Positions 45,943 to 55,070 of a DNA stretch of 64,000 nt are shown here, in pieces. The notes under the pieces are model-generated. The model was not told the origin of the DNA and ran no database searches. It saw only the letters and a program-made list of their open reading frames with translations. The stretch comes from Bradyrhizobium sp. CCBAU 53340 (GTDB lineage: Bacteria > Pseudomonadota > Alphaproteobacteria > Rhizobiales > Xanthobacteraceae). The first letter of the stretch is position 1, and every line of letters starts with the position of its first letter. The stretch is taken from assembly GCF_015291645.1 (NCBI RefSeq), contig NZ_CP030055.1, positions 3,286,001 to 3,350,000 of the forward strand. Reading direction: 5' to 3'. The translations under genes were made by a program, and so were the position numbers.

Positions 45943-45986
45943 CTTCCAAGCTGAATACGAGGGTTCGATTCCCTTCACCCGCTCCA
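45943..45986 (+). other. attR: 3' fragment of tRNA-Gly
   Basis: The 44 bases run from an anticodon loop CTTCCAA through the 3' anticodon stem, the T-arm (GAGGG-TTCGATT-CCCTT) and the 3' acceptor strand CACCCGC to TCCA. The 5' half of a tRNA is absent: the preceding bases do not form the D-arm or the 5' acceptor GCGGGTG. This is how a tyrosine recombinase element that enters the 3' half of a tRNA gene leaves its distal end. The loop reads TCC, pointing to tRNA-Gly. The intact gene should lie at the other end of the element. Confidence 0.82.
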
Positions 45987-46014
45987 AGCATCTCAGACGA
46001 CGTTGCTCCCGAGC

Positions 46015-48390
46015 TCAATCCCCTAACGCGTAAGCAATGACGTAATCGCCGCGCCTGGTGCCGAACGAGCCGTGGCCGCCGGCCGCGGTGACGACATATT
46101 GCTTGCCACCCGCCTCGTAGCTCATCGGCGTCGATTGGGCGCCGGCGGGCAGGCGATCCTCCCAGAGCACCTTGCCGTCGCGCACGTCGTAAGCACGGAT
46201 CGTGTACTCGTAGGTCCCGGTGTAGAACGCGACTCCGCCGGCGGTCGTGATCGGCCCACCCAGCATTGGGACGCCCATCTTGAAAGGCAGCGGCAGCGGC
46301 GTGGTATCCCGGATCGTGCCGTTGGGATGCTGCCAGACGATCTTCATCGTCTTCAGGTCGATCGCGGCCATCGAGCCCCATGGCGGCCGGTAGCACGGCA
46401 CGGAGAGGGGCGAGAGGAAGCTCTGGATATCCACCCCGAACGGCGTGCCATACATCGGCTGCGCGCCGACCTCGCTGCCGACAGGCTTCTCGGCCGTCGG
46501 CGCCGGAGGATTTTGCGGCCCGCGCGGAATGAGCTTCGAGACGAAGGGCAACGACATCGGGTTGGCGATGGCGATCTGTCTCACCGGATCGATCGCGATG
46601 CCGCCCCATTCGAACATGCCGAGATTGCCGGGGAAGACGAGCGTGCCCTGCAGCGACGGCGGCGTGAACGTGCCCTCGTAGCGCAGCCGGTGAAACATGA
46701 TCCGGCACAAGAGCTGATCGAAGATCGTGCCACCCCACATGTCCGCGCCCGTCAGTCTCGCCTCGGGGCGGAAGGTCAGCTCGGAGAATGGCTGCGTCGG
46801 CGCGGTGCGGTCGCCGGGCGCTGCGCCTTGCGGGACGGTGCGCTCCGGTGCCGGCACGATCAGCTCGCCGGTCCTGCGATCGAGCACAAAGATGTTGCCG
46901 ACCTTGGTCGGCTGGATGATCGCGGGAACGACGCCATTGGCCGTGGTTACATCGACCAGGCTCGGCTGCGAGGGCACGTCCATGTCCCAGAGGTCGTGAT
47001 GCACCGTCTGGTACGACCAGACGCGCTTGCCGGTGTTGACGTCCAGTGCAACGATCGAGCTGGAATAGCGCTCGACCAGCGCATTGCGATTGCCTCCCCA
47101 GATGTCGGGTCCGTTATTGCCTGTCGGGATGTAGACGAGGTTCAATTTCGGATCGAACGAGGCCGTGATCCACGAATTCGGCGAGCCGTTGGTGTAGTGG
47201 CGCGTCGGCGACGGCAGCTCATTTTCGTCGGCCGCGGCGGAGTCCCAGGCCCAAACCAGCTTGCCGGTGTAGACGTCGAAGCCGCGGATCACGCCAGACG
47301 GCACGTCGACCGCGTAATTGTCGATCACCGCGGCGGCGACGACCAGGATCTTGTCGCTGACGACAGGCGGTGACGTCGGCTCGAAGAAGCCCGCCGTCTT
47401 GATCCCCATGCCTTGCTGGAGGTCGAGGCTGCCGTGATCGCCAAAACTCTCGCACAGCTTGCCGCTGTCGGCATCGAGCGCGATCATGCGCCCGTCATTG
47501 ACCGGCAGGAAGATCCGCCGCGGGCATTCGGCGGGCGCGGGAGCGCCGCTGCTGTCGACGGCACCATCGGCGGTTTCGTGATAGGAAACGCCGCGGCAGG
47601 TCATGTGCTGGAAAGTCTTGTTGAACACCAGCTTGGGATCGTATCGCCAACGCTCCTTGCCGGTGCTGGCGTCGAGCGCAAACAGCACCTGGTGCTGCGA
47701 GCAGAGATAGAGCGTATCGCGCACCTTGATCGGCGTCACCTCGAAGGTCGTCTCGCCGGAATCCTCCGGCGTCGGCATATCGCCGGTGCGGAAGGTCCAG
47801 GCCACCTTGAGCCTGCCGACATTGTCGGGCGTGATCTGCTTCAGCGGCGAATAGCGCTGTCCGAACTGCGTGCGACCATAGGCCTGCCAATCGCCGTCCG
47901 GCTGAGGGTCGGCTTCGCTTTGCGCTACGGTCGACGCTGCCTCGGCGATCGTGCCTTTGATGTCGTGATAGCTCGATAGAAGTCCGATGATGAGGACGAC
48001 GGAAGACGCCGCTATGCCGATCCAGAGCGGCAGTGTCGCGCTTCGGTAGGACACCGGCTCGTCTCGCAGCAATCCGCGAACGATCGCCGGCGTCAGCAGC
48101 CAGAGCGCCATCGGGAAGACGACGTCGCCGCGCGCTGCGAGCGGCCACCAGTCGAACTGCACCTCGGAGATGGCCCAGGCCAACGTGCCGACCAGCACGA
48201 CCGCAAACAGCCAGAGCGCCTGATGACGCTGCGCGAGCAGCAACCCGGCCGTCGCGAGAATGCCGACACCGAGAACGACATAGAAGATGGATCCGCCGAG
48301 CGCCGCGAGCCAGAGGCCGCCCCCCGCGAGCACCAGACCGATCAGGCCATAGACGAGACCCGTGACAAAGACGGCCGTGGATCGCTGCAT
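46015..48390 (-). CDS. gcd: Membrane-bound PQQ-dependent glucose (quinate/shikimate-type) dehydrogenase
   Basis: It oxidises glucose or related polyols in the periplasm and passes electrons to ubiquinone. 791 aa from ATG 48390, which has GGAG upstream; the longer frame to 48489 adds a basic leader not expected in this family. Five N-terminal membrane helices (residues about 5-135) precede the eight-bladed PQQ propeller, with the conserved DGDWQAYGRTQFGQRYSPL at its entry and W-motif repeats such as TGKRVWSYQTVHHDLWDMD. It ends 29 bases from the attR tRNA fragment, so it is the first chromosomal gene. Confidence 0.9.
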   Translation of the reverse strand: MQRSTAVFVTGLVYGLIGLVLAGGGLWLAALGGSIFYVVLGVGILATAGLLLAQRHQALWLFAVVLVGTLAWAISEVQFDWWPLAARGDVVFPMALWLLTPAIVRGLLRDEPVSYRSATLPLWIGIAASSVVLIIGLLSSYHDIKGTIAEAASTVAQSEADPQPDGDWQAYGRTQFGQRYSPLKQITPDNVGRLKVAWTFRTGDMPTPEDSGETTFEVTPIKVRDTLYLCSQHQVLFALDASTGKERWRYDPKLVFNKTFQHMTCRGVSYHETADGAVDSSGAPAPAECPRRIFLPVNDGRMIALDADSGKLCESFGDHGSLDLQQGMGIKTAGFFEPTSPPVVSDKILVVAAAVIDNYAVDVPSGVIRGFDVYTGKLVWAWDSAAADENELPSPTRHYTNGSPNSWITASFDPKLNLVYIPTGNNGPDIWGGNRNALVERYSSSIVALDVNTGKRVWSYQTVHHDLWDMDVPSQPSLVDVTTANGVVPAIIQPTKVGNIFVLDRRTGELIVPAPERTVPQGAAPGDRTAPTQPFSELTFRPEARLTGADMWGGTIFDQLLCRIMFHRLRYEGTFTPPSLQGTLVFPGNLGMFEWGGIAIDPVRQIAIANPMSLPFVSKLIPRGPQNPPAPTAEKPVGSEVGAQPMYGTPFGVDIQSFLSPLSVPCYRPPWGSMAAIDLKTMKIVWQHPNGTIRDTTPLPLPFKMGVPMLGGPITTAGGVAFYTGTYEYTIRAYDVRDGKVLWEDRLPAGAQSTPMSYEAGGKQYVVTAAGGHGSFGTRRGDYVIAYALGD

Positions 48391-48462
48391 GGCTGCTCCG
48401 GCGCGGCGAAGGGTCGAGGCGGTCCAGTGCAAACGCAACAGACGGCGCTTGGTTGCAACCAC

Positions 48463-48586
48463 TGTGGTCCAGTCAACCACAGGGAGCAACCCTTAACTGC
48501 TACATCGAAGCAACATCCGCGCGCAAAAACTTGCGATCTGATGTGATAATGCTTTGATCGCAATTGTGCGCGCACGGAGTGCGATC
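48463..48586. promoter_or_regulatory. Divergent gcd-xylB control region with repeated TGCGATC
   Basis: TGTGGT-N7-ACCACA is at 48463-48481 near gcd. TGCGATC occurs at 48532-48538, inverted at 48556-48562 (GATCGCA), and again at 48580-48586, giving three half-sites with 24-base spacing upstream of xylB. This looks like an operator for an unlinked sugar regulator. No regulator gene is in the window. Confidence 0.4.
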
Positions 48587-48636
48587 ACAGTTGCATGGCC
48601 TGTCCACGCCGCTAACCCACGGGAACCACATCCGCC

Positions 48637-50082
48637 ATGTATCTGGGCATCGATCTCGGCACCTCTGCAGTCAAGACGGTTCTCGTCGACGACGCCCAGT
48701 CTGTGATTGCGAGCGCGAGCCAGGCGCTGACGATGGCCTCGCCGCAGATGGGCTATTTCGAGCAGGATCCCGCGCAATGGATCGAGGCGGCCTTTGCGAC
48801 CCTCGACGCCTTGAAGGCCTCGCACGGACAAGAACTCGCGGCGGTCGAAGGCATTGGACTGTCAGGCCAGATGCATGGCCCCACGCTGCTCGATGCGAAT
48901 GATCAGCCATTGCGGCCCTGCATCCTCTGGAATGACGGACGCTCCGCCGCTGAGTGCCGCATCCTGGAGCAGCGCTGGCCCGCGCTGCGCGCGATCACGG
49001 GCAACAAGGCGATGCCGGGCTTTGCGGCGCCAAAACTGCTCTGGATCGCGACGCATGAGCCTGAGATCTTTGCGGCGACGACGCGCGTCCTGCTGCCGAA
49101 GGCCTATCTGCGTCTGGCGTTGTCTGGCGAGGCGATCGAGGACGTCTCGGACGCATCGGGATCGCTGTGGCTCGACGTGGCGCGCAGGGACTGGTCGGAT
49201 GCGGCGCTGGCCGCGACCGGCCTGTCGCGCGCGCACATGCCGCGTCTGGTGGAGGGGTGCGCGCCGGCGGCAACGCTTCGCAGCGAGCTCGCGCAGCGCT
49301 GGGGCATGGCGAGACGGCCAATGATCGCGGGCGGCGCCGGCGACAACCCTGCGGGTGCCATCGGCATCGGCGCGATCAGGCCCGGAACCACGTTTATCTC
49401 GCTGGGAACTTCGGGCGCCTTGCTGGCGCCGACCGACCATATTGCCGCCAACCCGGACCGGGTGGTCCACACCTTCTGTCACGCGATCCCAGGCATGTGG
49501 ATCCAGGCCGGCGCGATCCTCTCCGCGGCGTCATGCCTTGCATGGGCCGCGCGGCTGTTCGGCGTCGCTGAAGCCGAGCTGTTGGCGCCGCTGGGGGCGC
49601 GCCCGCGGGCGCCGTCGCCCGTCAGCTTCCTGCCTTATCTCGCGGGCGAGCGGACGCCGCACGACGATCCCCTCGTGCGCGGCATGCTCGACGGTTTGAG
49701 CCATGGCACAGACCGCACGGCGATCGTGCAGGCCGTGCTCGAGGGCGTCGCCTTTGCGCTGGCCGATTGCCGTGACGCGCTTGGCGATGCTGGCATCGTG
49801 GTCACGGAAGCCGACGTCATCGGCGGCGGTTCACGGTCGAGGTTCTGGTTGTCGGTGCTATCAAACGTTCTGAATATTCCGATCCATCGCTTTGCCGACG
49901 GTGAGACCGGCGCCGCGTTCGGTGCGGCGAGATTGGGGCGGCTTGCTGTCACCGGCGAGGCAATCGCAACCGTCTGCACGCCACCGCAACGCGTCGAGAC
50001 TTTCGAACCCGATCGCGCACTAGTGGGGGCCTATGCCGACCGGCTTTCCGCCTGGCGCCAGTTGTATCGACCGCGCCACTAA
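48637..50082 (+). CDS. xylB: Xylulokinase-type sugar kinase (FGGY family)
   Basis: 481 aa. It phosphorylates D-xylulose or a similar keto-pentose using ATP. The N-terminal phosphate loop MYLGIDLGTSAVKTVLVDD and the xylulokinase words GLSGQMHGPTLLD and LWNDGRSAAEC are present; the C-terminal ATPase half has FVSLGTSGAL-like and GGGSRSRFW motifs. It precedes the sugar ABC genes by about 120 bases, and those probably import its substrate. Substrate specificity among pentulose kinases is inferred. Confidence 0.88.
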   Translation: MYLGIDLGTSAVKTVLVDDAQSVIASASQALTMASPQMGYFEQDPAQWIEAAFATLDALKASHGQELAAVEGIGLSGQMHGPTLLDANDQPLRPCILWNDGRSAAECRILEQRWPALRAITGNKAMPGFAAPKLLWIATHEPEIFAATTRVLLPKAYLRLALSGEAIEDVSDASGSLWLDVARRDWSDAALAATGLSRAHMPRLVEGCAPAATLRSELAQRWGMARRPMIAGGAGDNPAGAIGIGAIRPGTTFISLGTSGALLAPTDHIAANPDRVVHTFCHAIPGMWIQAGAILSAASCLAWAARLFGVAEAELLAPLGARPRAPSPVSFLPYLAGERTPHDDPLVRGMLDGLSHGTDRTAIVQAVLEGVAFALADCRDALGDAGIVVTEADVIGGGSRSRFWLSVLSNVLNIPIHRFADGETGAAFGAARLGRLAVTGEAIATVCTPPQRVETFEPDRALVGAYADRLSAWRQLYRPRH

Positions 50083-50205
50083 CGTCGCTTTGGTTGCGCA
50101 TTTCTCCCTGTTCGCTGTTGCCCTGTGCGATGGCCTTTTGTTTAATGGGCGAACCGCGCTCAAAACGAAACGCGGACAGGAAACGCGTTGTGTGCCGGAG
50201 GAACG

Positions 50206-51729
50206 ATGAACGATCCGATCCTCGAAATGCGGGGAGTTTCGAAATCCTTCTTCGGCATCAAGGCGCTGCGTGCGGTTGACCTGACCGTCTATGCCGGCGA
50301 GATCCATGCCTTGATGGGCGAGAACGGCGCCGGCAAATCGACCCTGATGAAAATTCTGTCGGGGGCCTACCGGCCCGATCCTGGCGGGGAGATTCGCATC
50401 GAGGGCAAGCCGGTGCGGATCGAAGGTCCGCACGGCGGCCGTGCCGCGGGCATCTCGATCATCTATCAGGAACTGTCTTTGGCCCCCAATCTGAGCGTTG
50501 CGGAGAATATTTATCTCGGCCGCGAGATGTCCCGTTCAGGTTTGCTGGCGCGCGGCGCGATGCGCGAGGGTGTTGGCCCGATCCTGGAGCGGTTGGGCGC
50601 CGATTTCCTGCCGTCGACATTGGTGGCGCATCTCTCCATGGGTCAGCGCCAGCTCGTCGAGATCGCGCGTGCGCTGCACGCGCGCTCGAAAATCCTGATC
50701 ATGGACGAGCCGACCACCGCATTGTCGGCCGGCGAGAGCGAGCGGCTGTTCGCGCTGATCCGGCAACTTCGTGCCGCAGGGCTCGCCATCATCTACATCT
50801 CGCACCGCATGGATGAGGTCTATGCGCTCGGTGACCGCGTCACCGTGCTGCGCGACGGCCGGCTGGTCGGCTCGCTCGACAAGCAGGACATCCGCGCCGA
50901 TGCCATCGTCCGCATGATGGTCGGGCGCGATGTCTCTTCCTTCTACAAGAAGGATCATGATCCCGAGGCCGGGAAGGGGCACCCCGTGCTCACGGCCATC
51001 GACATGGCCGACGGCCAGCGCGTCAAGGGCTGCTCGCTCACGGTGCATGCGGGTGAGGTGGTGGGGCTTGCCGGCCTGATCGGCGCCGGCCGTACCGAGC
51101 TTGCACATCTCATCGTCGGTGCGGCACCGAAGATTTCGGGCCGTCTCGAACTCGAAGGCCAGCCCATCGACATCCGCACGCCCGGCGAAGCGCTCGAGGC
51201 CGGCATCGCCTATTTGACGGAGGACCGCAAGGCGCTCGGCCTGTTCCTCGACATGTCGTGTCTGGACAACATCAATCTCGCCGTGCTCGGGCGCGATGCC
51301 AAGCTCGGCTGGTTCCTGGATCGCGACAAGGCGCGCGAGCGCGCCGACCGCGCCTTCGCTGGCCTCAGCATCCGCGCGGCCAATGTCGGCGTTCCGGCGG
51401 GGGGACTCTCCGGCGGCAACCAGCAGAAAGTGCTGCTCTCGCGGCTTCTCGCCATTGCGCCGAAGGTATTGATCCTCGATGAGCCGACGCGCGGCGTCGA
51501 CGTCGGCGCCAAGTCGGAGATCTATTCGATCATCGACAATCTCGCCAAGGCCGGCACTGCGATCCTCGTCATTTCGTCCGATCTGCCTGAAATCATCGGT
51601 ATCTGTGACCGCGTCCTGGTGATGCGGTCGGGGCATATCGCGGGCGAGGTGAGGCGAACAGAGACGGCGCCTTTGACCCAGGAAGACATCATGGCCCTCG
51701 CGACGGGGACGGAGCATCTCGATGCCTGA
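50206..51729 (+). CDS. Sugar ABC transporter ATPase (double-domain, RbsA/XylG type)
   Basis: 507 aa with two ATPase domains in tandem. Domain 1 has Walker A GENGAGKS, signature [15 protein letters not shown] and Walker B ILIMDEPT. Domain 2 has a degenerate A site ([10 protein letters not shown]) but an intact signature [15 protein letters not shown], as normal for this class. The start at ATG 50206 is set by GGAGGAACG. It overlaps the permease gene by eight bases. Confidence 0.93.
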   Translation: MNDPILEMRGVSKSFFGIKALRAVDLTVYAGEIHALMGENGAGKSTLMKILSGAYRPDPGGEIRIEGKPVRIEGPHGGRAAGISIIYQELSLAPNLSVAENIYLGREMSRSGLLARGAMREGVGPILERLGADFLPSTLVAHLSMGQRQLVEIARALHARSKILIMDEPTTALSAGESERLFALIRQLRAAGLAIIYISHRMDEVYALGDRVTVLRDGRLVGSLDKQDIRADAIVRMMVGRDVSSFYKKDHDPEAGKGHPVLTAIDMADGQRVKGCSLTVHAGEVVGLAGLIGAGRTELAHLIVGAAPKISGRLELEGQPIDIRTPGEALEAGIAYLTEDRKALGLFLDMSCLDNINLAVLGRDAKLGWFLDRDKARERADRAFAGLSIRAANVGVPAGGLSGGNQQKVLLSRLLAIAPKVLILDEPTRGVDVGAKSEIYSIIDNLAKAGTAILVISSDLPEIIGICDRVLVMRSGHIAGEVRRTETAPLTQEDIMALATGTEHLDA

Positions 51730-52762
51730 CAATACTGCCTCGAAGGCCCAGCCCGCTCCGACGACGACCAACGGGGGCGCGGCAGAGACGAAGCGCCAGC
51801 GGGTGAGGATGCTGATCAGCGCGCTCGGCATGCTGCCGGTGCTGCTGATCCTCTGTATCGGCTTCCACTTCCTGTCCGAGGGGCGTTTCTTCACCGGGCA
51901 AAATCTCGGCATCGTGCTGCAGCAGGCTGCCGTCAACACCGTGCTTGCCGCGGGCATGACCTTCGTCATCCTCACCGGCGGCATCGATCTCTCGGTCGGC
52001 TCGATCCTGGCGGCGTCCGCGATGGCGGGCCTCACGATTTCCAAGCTACCCGAGTTGGGTGCGCTGTGGCTGCCGGTCGCGGTGCTCACCGGTCTCGGCT
52101 TCGGCGTCGTCAACGGCGCGCTGATCGCGCTCTTGCGCCTGCCGCCTTTCATCGTCACGCTGGGCTCGCTCACCGCCGTGCGCGGCCTGGCGCGGCTGCT
52201 CGGCGCCGATACCACCGTGTTCAATCCGTCGATTCCCTATGCCTTCATCGGCAACGGCTCGCTGACGCTCGTGCCTGGCGTTGCGTCGATCCCATGGCTC
52301 TCGGTGATCGCACTGCTCGTCATCCTGGTCTCCTGGCTGGTGCTGCGCCGGACCGTGCTTGGTGTGCACATCTATGCGGTGGGCGGCAATGAAAGCGCGG
52401 CGCGGCTTGCCGGCATCAAGGTCTGGGCCGTCGTGATCTTCGTCTATGGTGTGTCGGGACTGCTGGCCGGGCTCGGGGGCGCGATGCAGGCGGCGCGGCT
52501 CTATGCGGCCAATGGCTTGCAGCTCGGACAAAGCTACGAGCTCGACGCCATCACCGCGGTCATTCTCGGCGGCACGTCTTTCGTCGGCGGCATCGGGTCG
52601 ATCTGGGGAACGCTGATCGGCGCGCTGATCATCGCCGTGCTCTCGAACGGCCTGATCCTGATCGGCGTCTCCGACATCTGGCAATACGTCATCAAGGGCC
52701 TTGTGATCATCGGCGCCGTGGCACTGGATCGCTACCGGCTGCAAGGCTCTGCCAGAACGTGA
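51722..52762 (+). CDS. Sugar ABC transporter permease (RbsC family)
   Basis: 346 aa with about eight to ten membrane helices. The family words [21 protein letters not shown] and [20 protein letters not shown] are present. The extreme C-terminus lies in a 19-base tandem duplication that includes the stop codon. It forms the membrane channel for the ATPase encoded upstream. Confidence 0.92.
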   Translation: MPDNTASKAQPAPTTTNGGAAETKRQRVRMLISALGMLPVLLILCIGFHFLSEGRFFTGQNLGIVLQQAAVNTVLAAGMTFVILTGGIDLSVGSILAASAMAGLTISKLPELGALWLPVAVLTGLGFGVVNGALIALLRLPPFIVTLGSLTAVRGLARLLGADTTVFNPSIPYAFIGNGSLTLVPGVASIPWLSVIALLVILVSWLVLRRTVLGVHIYAVGGNESAARLAGIKVWAVVIFVYGVSGLLAGLGGAMQAARLYAANGLQLGQSYELDAITAVILGGTSFVGGIGSIWGTLIGALIIAVLSNGLILIGVSDIWQYVIKGLVIIGAVALDRYRLQGSART

Positions 52763-52780
52763 AGGCTCTGCCAGAACCTG
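52743..52780 (+). repeat. 19-bp tandem duplication at the permease stop codon
   Basis: AAGGCTCTGCCAGAACGTG is followed immediately by the same 19 bases with one change (CCTG end). The first copy contains the end of the permease gene. The second is the untranslated spacer before the binding-protein gene. Confidence 0.75.
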
Positions 52781-52872
52781 AAAGAGATCGGCGCGCACGC
52801 CGCAATACGAGGTTCCGCTACGGCAACTGGTCTGCCGTGCCGGTTTTTGAAGACAGACCAGGGAGGAAGCCA

Positions 52873-53820
52873 ATGTTGAAGACCACTATGCTCGCCGGCG
52901 CCGCGATGGCGCTCGCCCTGACCACCGCGCCGGCCTCCGCCAAGGAGCTCAAGTCGATCGGCGTCTCGCTGGGGTCGATGGGCAACCCGTTCTTCGTCGC
53001 GCTGTCGAAGGGCGCCGAGTTCGAGGCCAAGAAGACCAATCCCAATGTGAAGATCACCACCGTCGGCTTCGAATACGACCTCGGCAAACAGGTCACCCAG
53101 ATCGACAATTTCATCGCCGCCGGCGTCGACCTGATCCTGCTCAACCCAGGCGATCCCAAGGCGATCGGGCCGGCAATCAAGAAGGCGCAGGCCGCGGGCA
53201 TCGTCGTGGTTGCGGTCGACACGGCGGCCGAAGGCGCCGATGCCACCGTCACCACCAACAACGTTCAGGCCGGCGAAATCTCGTGCCAGTACATCGTCGA
53301 CAAGCTGGGCGGCAAGGGTGACGTCATCATCGAGAATGGGCCGCAGGTCTCCGCGGTGATCGACCGCGTCACCGGCTGCAAGAACGTCTTCGGCAAGAAT
53401 CCCGGCATCAAGGTGCTGTCCAGCGACCAGGACGGCAAGGGTTCGCGCGAAGGCGGCCTCACCGTCGCGCAGGGTTATCTGACCCGCTTCCCCAAGATCG
53501 ACGCCATCTTCGCCATCAACGATCCGCAGGCGATCGGGACCGATCTGGCGGCGAAACAGCAAAACCGCAGCGGCATCATCATCACCGCAGTCGATGGCGC
53601 TCCTGACATCGAGGCCTCGCTGAAAGATCCCGCGTCACCGCAGGTCCAGGCGTCGGCCTCGCAGGACCCGTTCTTCATGGCGCGGCGCGCAGTACAGGTC
53701 GGCGTCGGCATTCTCAATGGGCAGAAGCCGGCCTCGACCGTCGAGCTGCTGCCCTCGAAGCTCGTGACCCGCGACAATATCAAGGATTACAAGGGCTGGA
53801 CCTCGGACCGTACGCAGTAG
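52873..53820 (+). CDS. Periplasmic sugar-binding protein (Peripla_BP_4 family)
   Basis: 315 aa. A signal peptide ends at TTAPASA-KELKSIG (residues about 1-23). Two Rossmann-like lobes follow, with ITTVGFEYDLGKQVTQIDNF, LILLNPGDPKAIGPAI and a second-lobe DAIFAINDPQAIGTDL. The ATG at 52873 has GGGAGG upstream; the longer frame would put a non-signal stretch ahead of the leader. Ligand unknown; a pentose or pentitol is likely given the kinase. Confidence 0.92.
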   Translation: MLKTTMLAGAAMALALTTAPASAKELKSIGVSLGSMGNPFFVALSKGAEFEAKKTNPNVKITTVGFEYDLGKQVTQIDNFIAAGVDLILLNPGDPKAIGPAIKKAQAAGIVVVAVDTAAEGADATVTTNNVQAGEISCQYIVDKLGGKGDVIIENGPQVSAVIDRVTGCKNVFGKNPGIKVLSSDQDGKGSREGGLTVAQGYLTRFPKIDAIFAINDPQAIGTDLAAKQQNRSGIIITAVDGAPDIEASLKDPASPQVQASASQDPFFMARRAVQVGVGILNGQKPASTVELLPSKLVTRDNIKDYKGWTSDRTQ

Positions 53821-53832
53821 GACAGGCTGCAG

Positions 53833-53864
53833 CGGGCGGCGATCCCTTGACGGATCGCCGCCCG
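53833..53864. terminator. Strong GC-rich hairpin between convergent genes
   Basis: Perfect 13-bp arms (CGGGCGGCGATCC and its complement) flank a six-base loop, CTTGAC. It lies 12 bases after the binding-protein stop and just before the end of the opposing MFS gene, so it can end transcription from both sides. No long T-run follows. Confidence 0.75.
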
Positions 53865-53865
53865 T

Positions 53866-55050
53866 TCACTCTCGCTCGATCGCTCGCTTCGGCACCGTCA
53901 GAACCATCGGCACGGTGACTGCAAAAATCGCGACACCGATGATCCATACAAGCCAGGTTCTGTCAGGCCGCGACAGGGCGTAAATTGCGCCGAAGGCGAG
54001 CGGGCCAAGGATGGCAGCCAGACTGACGAAGCTCGCGACAACGCCCTGCAACTGGCCCTGGCGTTCCCTGTCGACGGCTTTCGACTGGAGCGCCCGCAGG
54101 GCCGGCGCGCTGATGCCGCCGAATGCGATCAGGGGAATCAGTGCGAACGCGATCCAGCCTGCCTGCGCGAAGGCGAGGATGAGGAGGGCGATCGCCTCGC
54201 AGCCGATTCCGAGCAGAAGCGTGCCGCGTTCGCCAAGCCGTTCCGTGAGCGGGGCAATGGCGAAGGCCTGCACCAGGGCCACCAATGCGCCGAAGATGCC
54301 GAGCGAAATGCCGATGTCGGTCGCAGTCCAGTGGAAGCGATCCGTGACGAAGAGCACCCAGAGCGTACTGTAGGTCTGGCCGACGAGGCTGACGAGCAGG
54401 AAGACGGACAGCAACGGGATCAGCGCACGAAACGTCAACGCCCAGCGCAGCGGCGCGAACGGATTTAGCGTCCGCCATGCGAACGGCTTGTGCTTGGTAC
54501 GATGCGTTTCCGGGAGAACGAACAGCGCGATCAGGACGTTCGCACTACTCAACGCGGCCGCCGCAAGGAAAGGGGCACGCAGCGAGATATCACCGAGCAT
54601 GCCACCGATGACCGGACCGATGACGAAGCCGGAACCGAAGCAGGCGTGGAACAGGCCGAAGCGGTGGGCGCGCATCCCCTCCGGGGTGATGTCGGCAATG
54701 GTGGCGGTGATCATCGCCACGCCCGCCGCCGTCAATCCGGCGATGGTGCGGCTGATGAACAGCAGTGACAGATATGGCGTGAACGCCATGATCAGATAGT
54801 CGACCGTCGTGCCGGCAAGCGCGAGCAGCAGCACCGGACGCCGGCCGACGCGGTCCGACAGGACGCCGAGCACCGGAGTGACGATGAACTGCGTGAGCGC
54901 GTGCAGCGCCAGCAACGTGCCATAAAGCGCAGATACGTTATCTGTGCCGGCCATGGCGCGCAGCAGATGTGGCAGCGTCGGGAAGATCAGCGCGATGCCT
55001 GATGCCTCGAGGGCTGCACAGACGAGGATCGCAACGAGCGGCCGGCTCAT
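53866..55050 (-). CDS. MFS efflux pump, TetA-like
   Basis: 394 aa with twelve predicted membrane helices. The motif between helices 2 and 3 (GVLSDRVGRRPVLLL) and the family word GIALIFPTLPHLL near the start place it with TetA/TCR-type drug:H+ antiporters. The substrate cannot be told from sequence; many such chromosomal genes give no tetracycline resistance. It lies downstream of the acyltransferase on the same strand, separated by 20 bases. Confidence 0.82.
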   Translation of the reverse strand: MSRPLVAILVCAALEASGIALIFPTLPHLLRAMAGTDNVSALYGTLLALHALTQFIVTPVLGVLSDRVGRRPVLLLALAGTTVDYLIMAFTPYLSLLFISRTIAGLTAAGVAMITATIADITPEGMRAHRFGLFHACFGSGFVIGPVIGGMLGDISLRAPFLAAAALSSANVLIALFVLPETHRTKHKPFAWRTLNPFAPLRWALTFRALIPLLSVFLLVSLVGQTYSTLWVLFVTDRFHWTATDIGISLGIFGALVALVQAFAIAPLTERLGERGTLLLGIGCEAIALLILAFAQAGWIAFALIPLIAFGGISAPALRALQSKAVDRERQGQLQGVVASFVSLAAILGPLAFGAIYALSRPDRTWLVWIIGVAIFAVTVPMVLTVPKRAIERE

Positions 55051-55070
55051 GGGATTTTGCCGCCTGTCAG

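Larger units (their letters stand above)
1..45986. mobile_element. Right-hand part of an integrative conjugative element
   Basis: The region carries a relaxase, a coupling protein and a complete-looking trb mating-pair operon, followed by a long run of cargo genes without housekeeping functions, and it stops exactly at a 3' tRNA-Gly fragment. Beyond that point all genes are ordinary metabolism. The gene order traG-rhh-trbBCDEJLFGI is that of Tn4371-like elements, known from beta- and alphaproteobacteria. The left end, the intact tRNA-Gly and the functional integrase are not in the window, so the size of the element is unknown. The only integrase seen (37127-37740) is a wreck. The right boundary is inferred from the tRNA fragment. 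Confidence 0.85.

Noticed and set aside
45674..46033. A 119-aa open frame across the element boundary
   Set aside because: It runs through the tRNA-Gly fragment and has no protein-like features; the tRNA reading explains the sequence better.
50536..52224. A 562-aa minus-strand frame opposite the sugar ABC genes
   Set aside because: It is a codon-bias shadow of the ATPase and permease genes, which have complete family motifs.
53866..55050. Calling the MFS pump a tetracycline resistance gene
   Set aside because: The family resemblance is real, but many chromosomal TetA-like pumps have other substrates; sequence alone does not show resistance.
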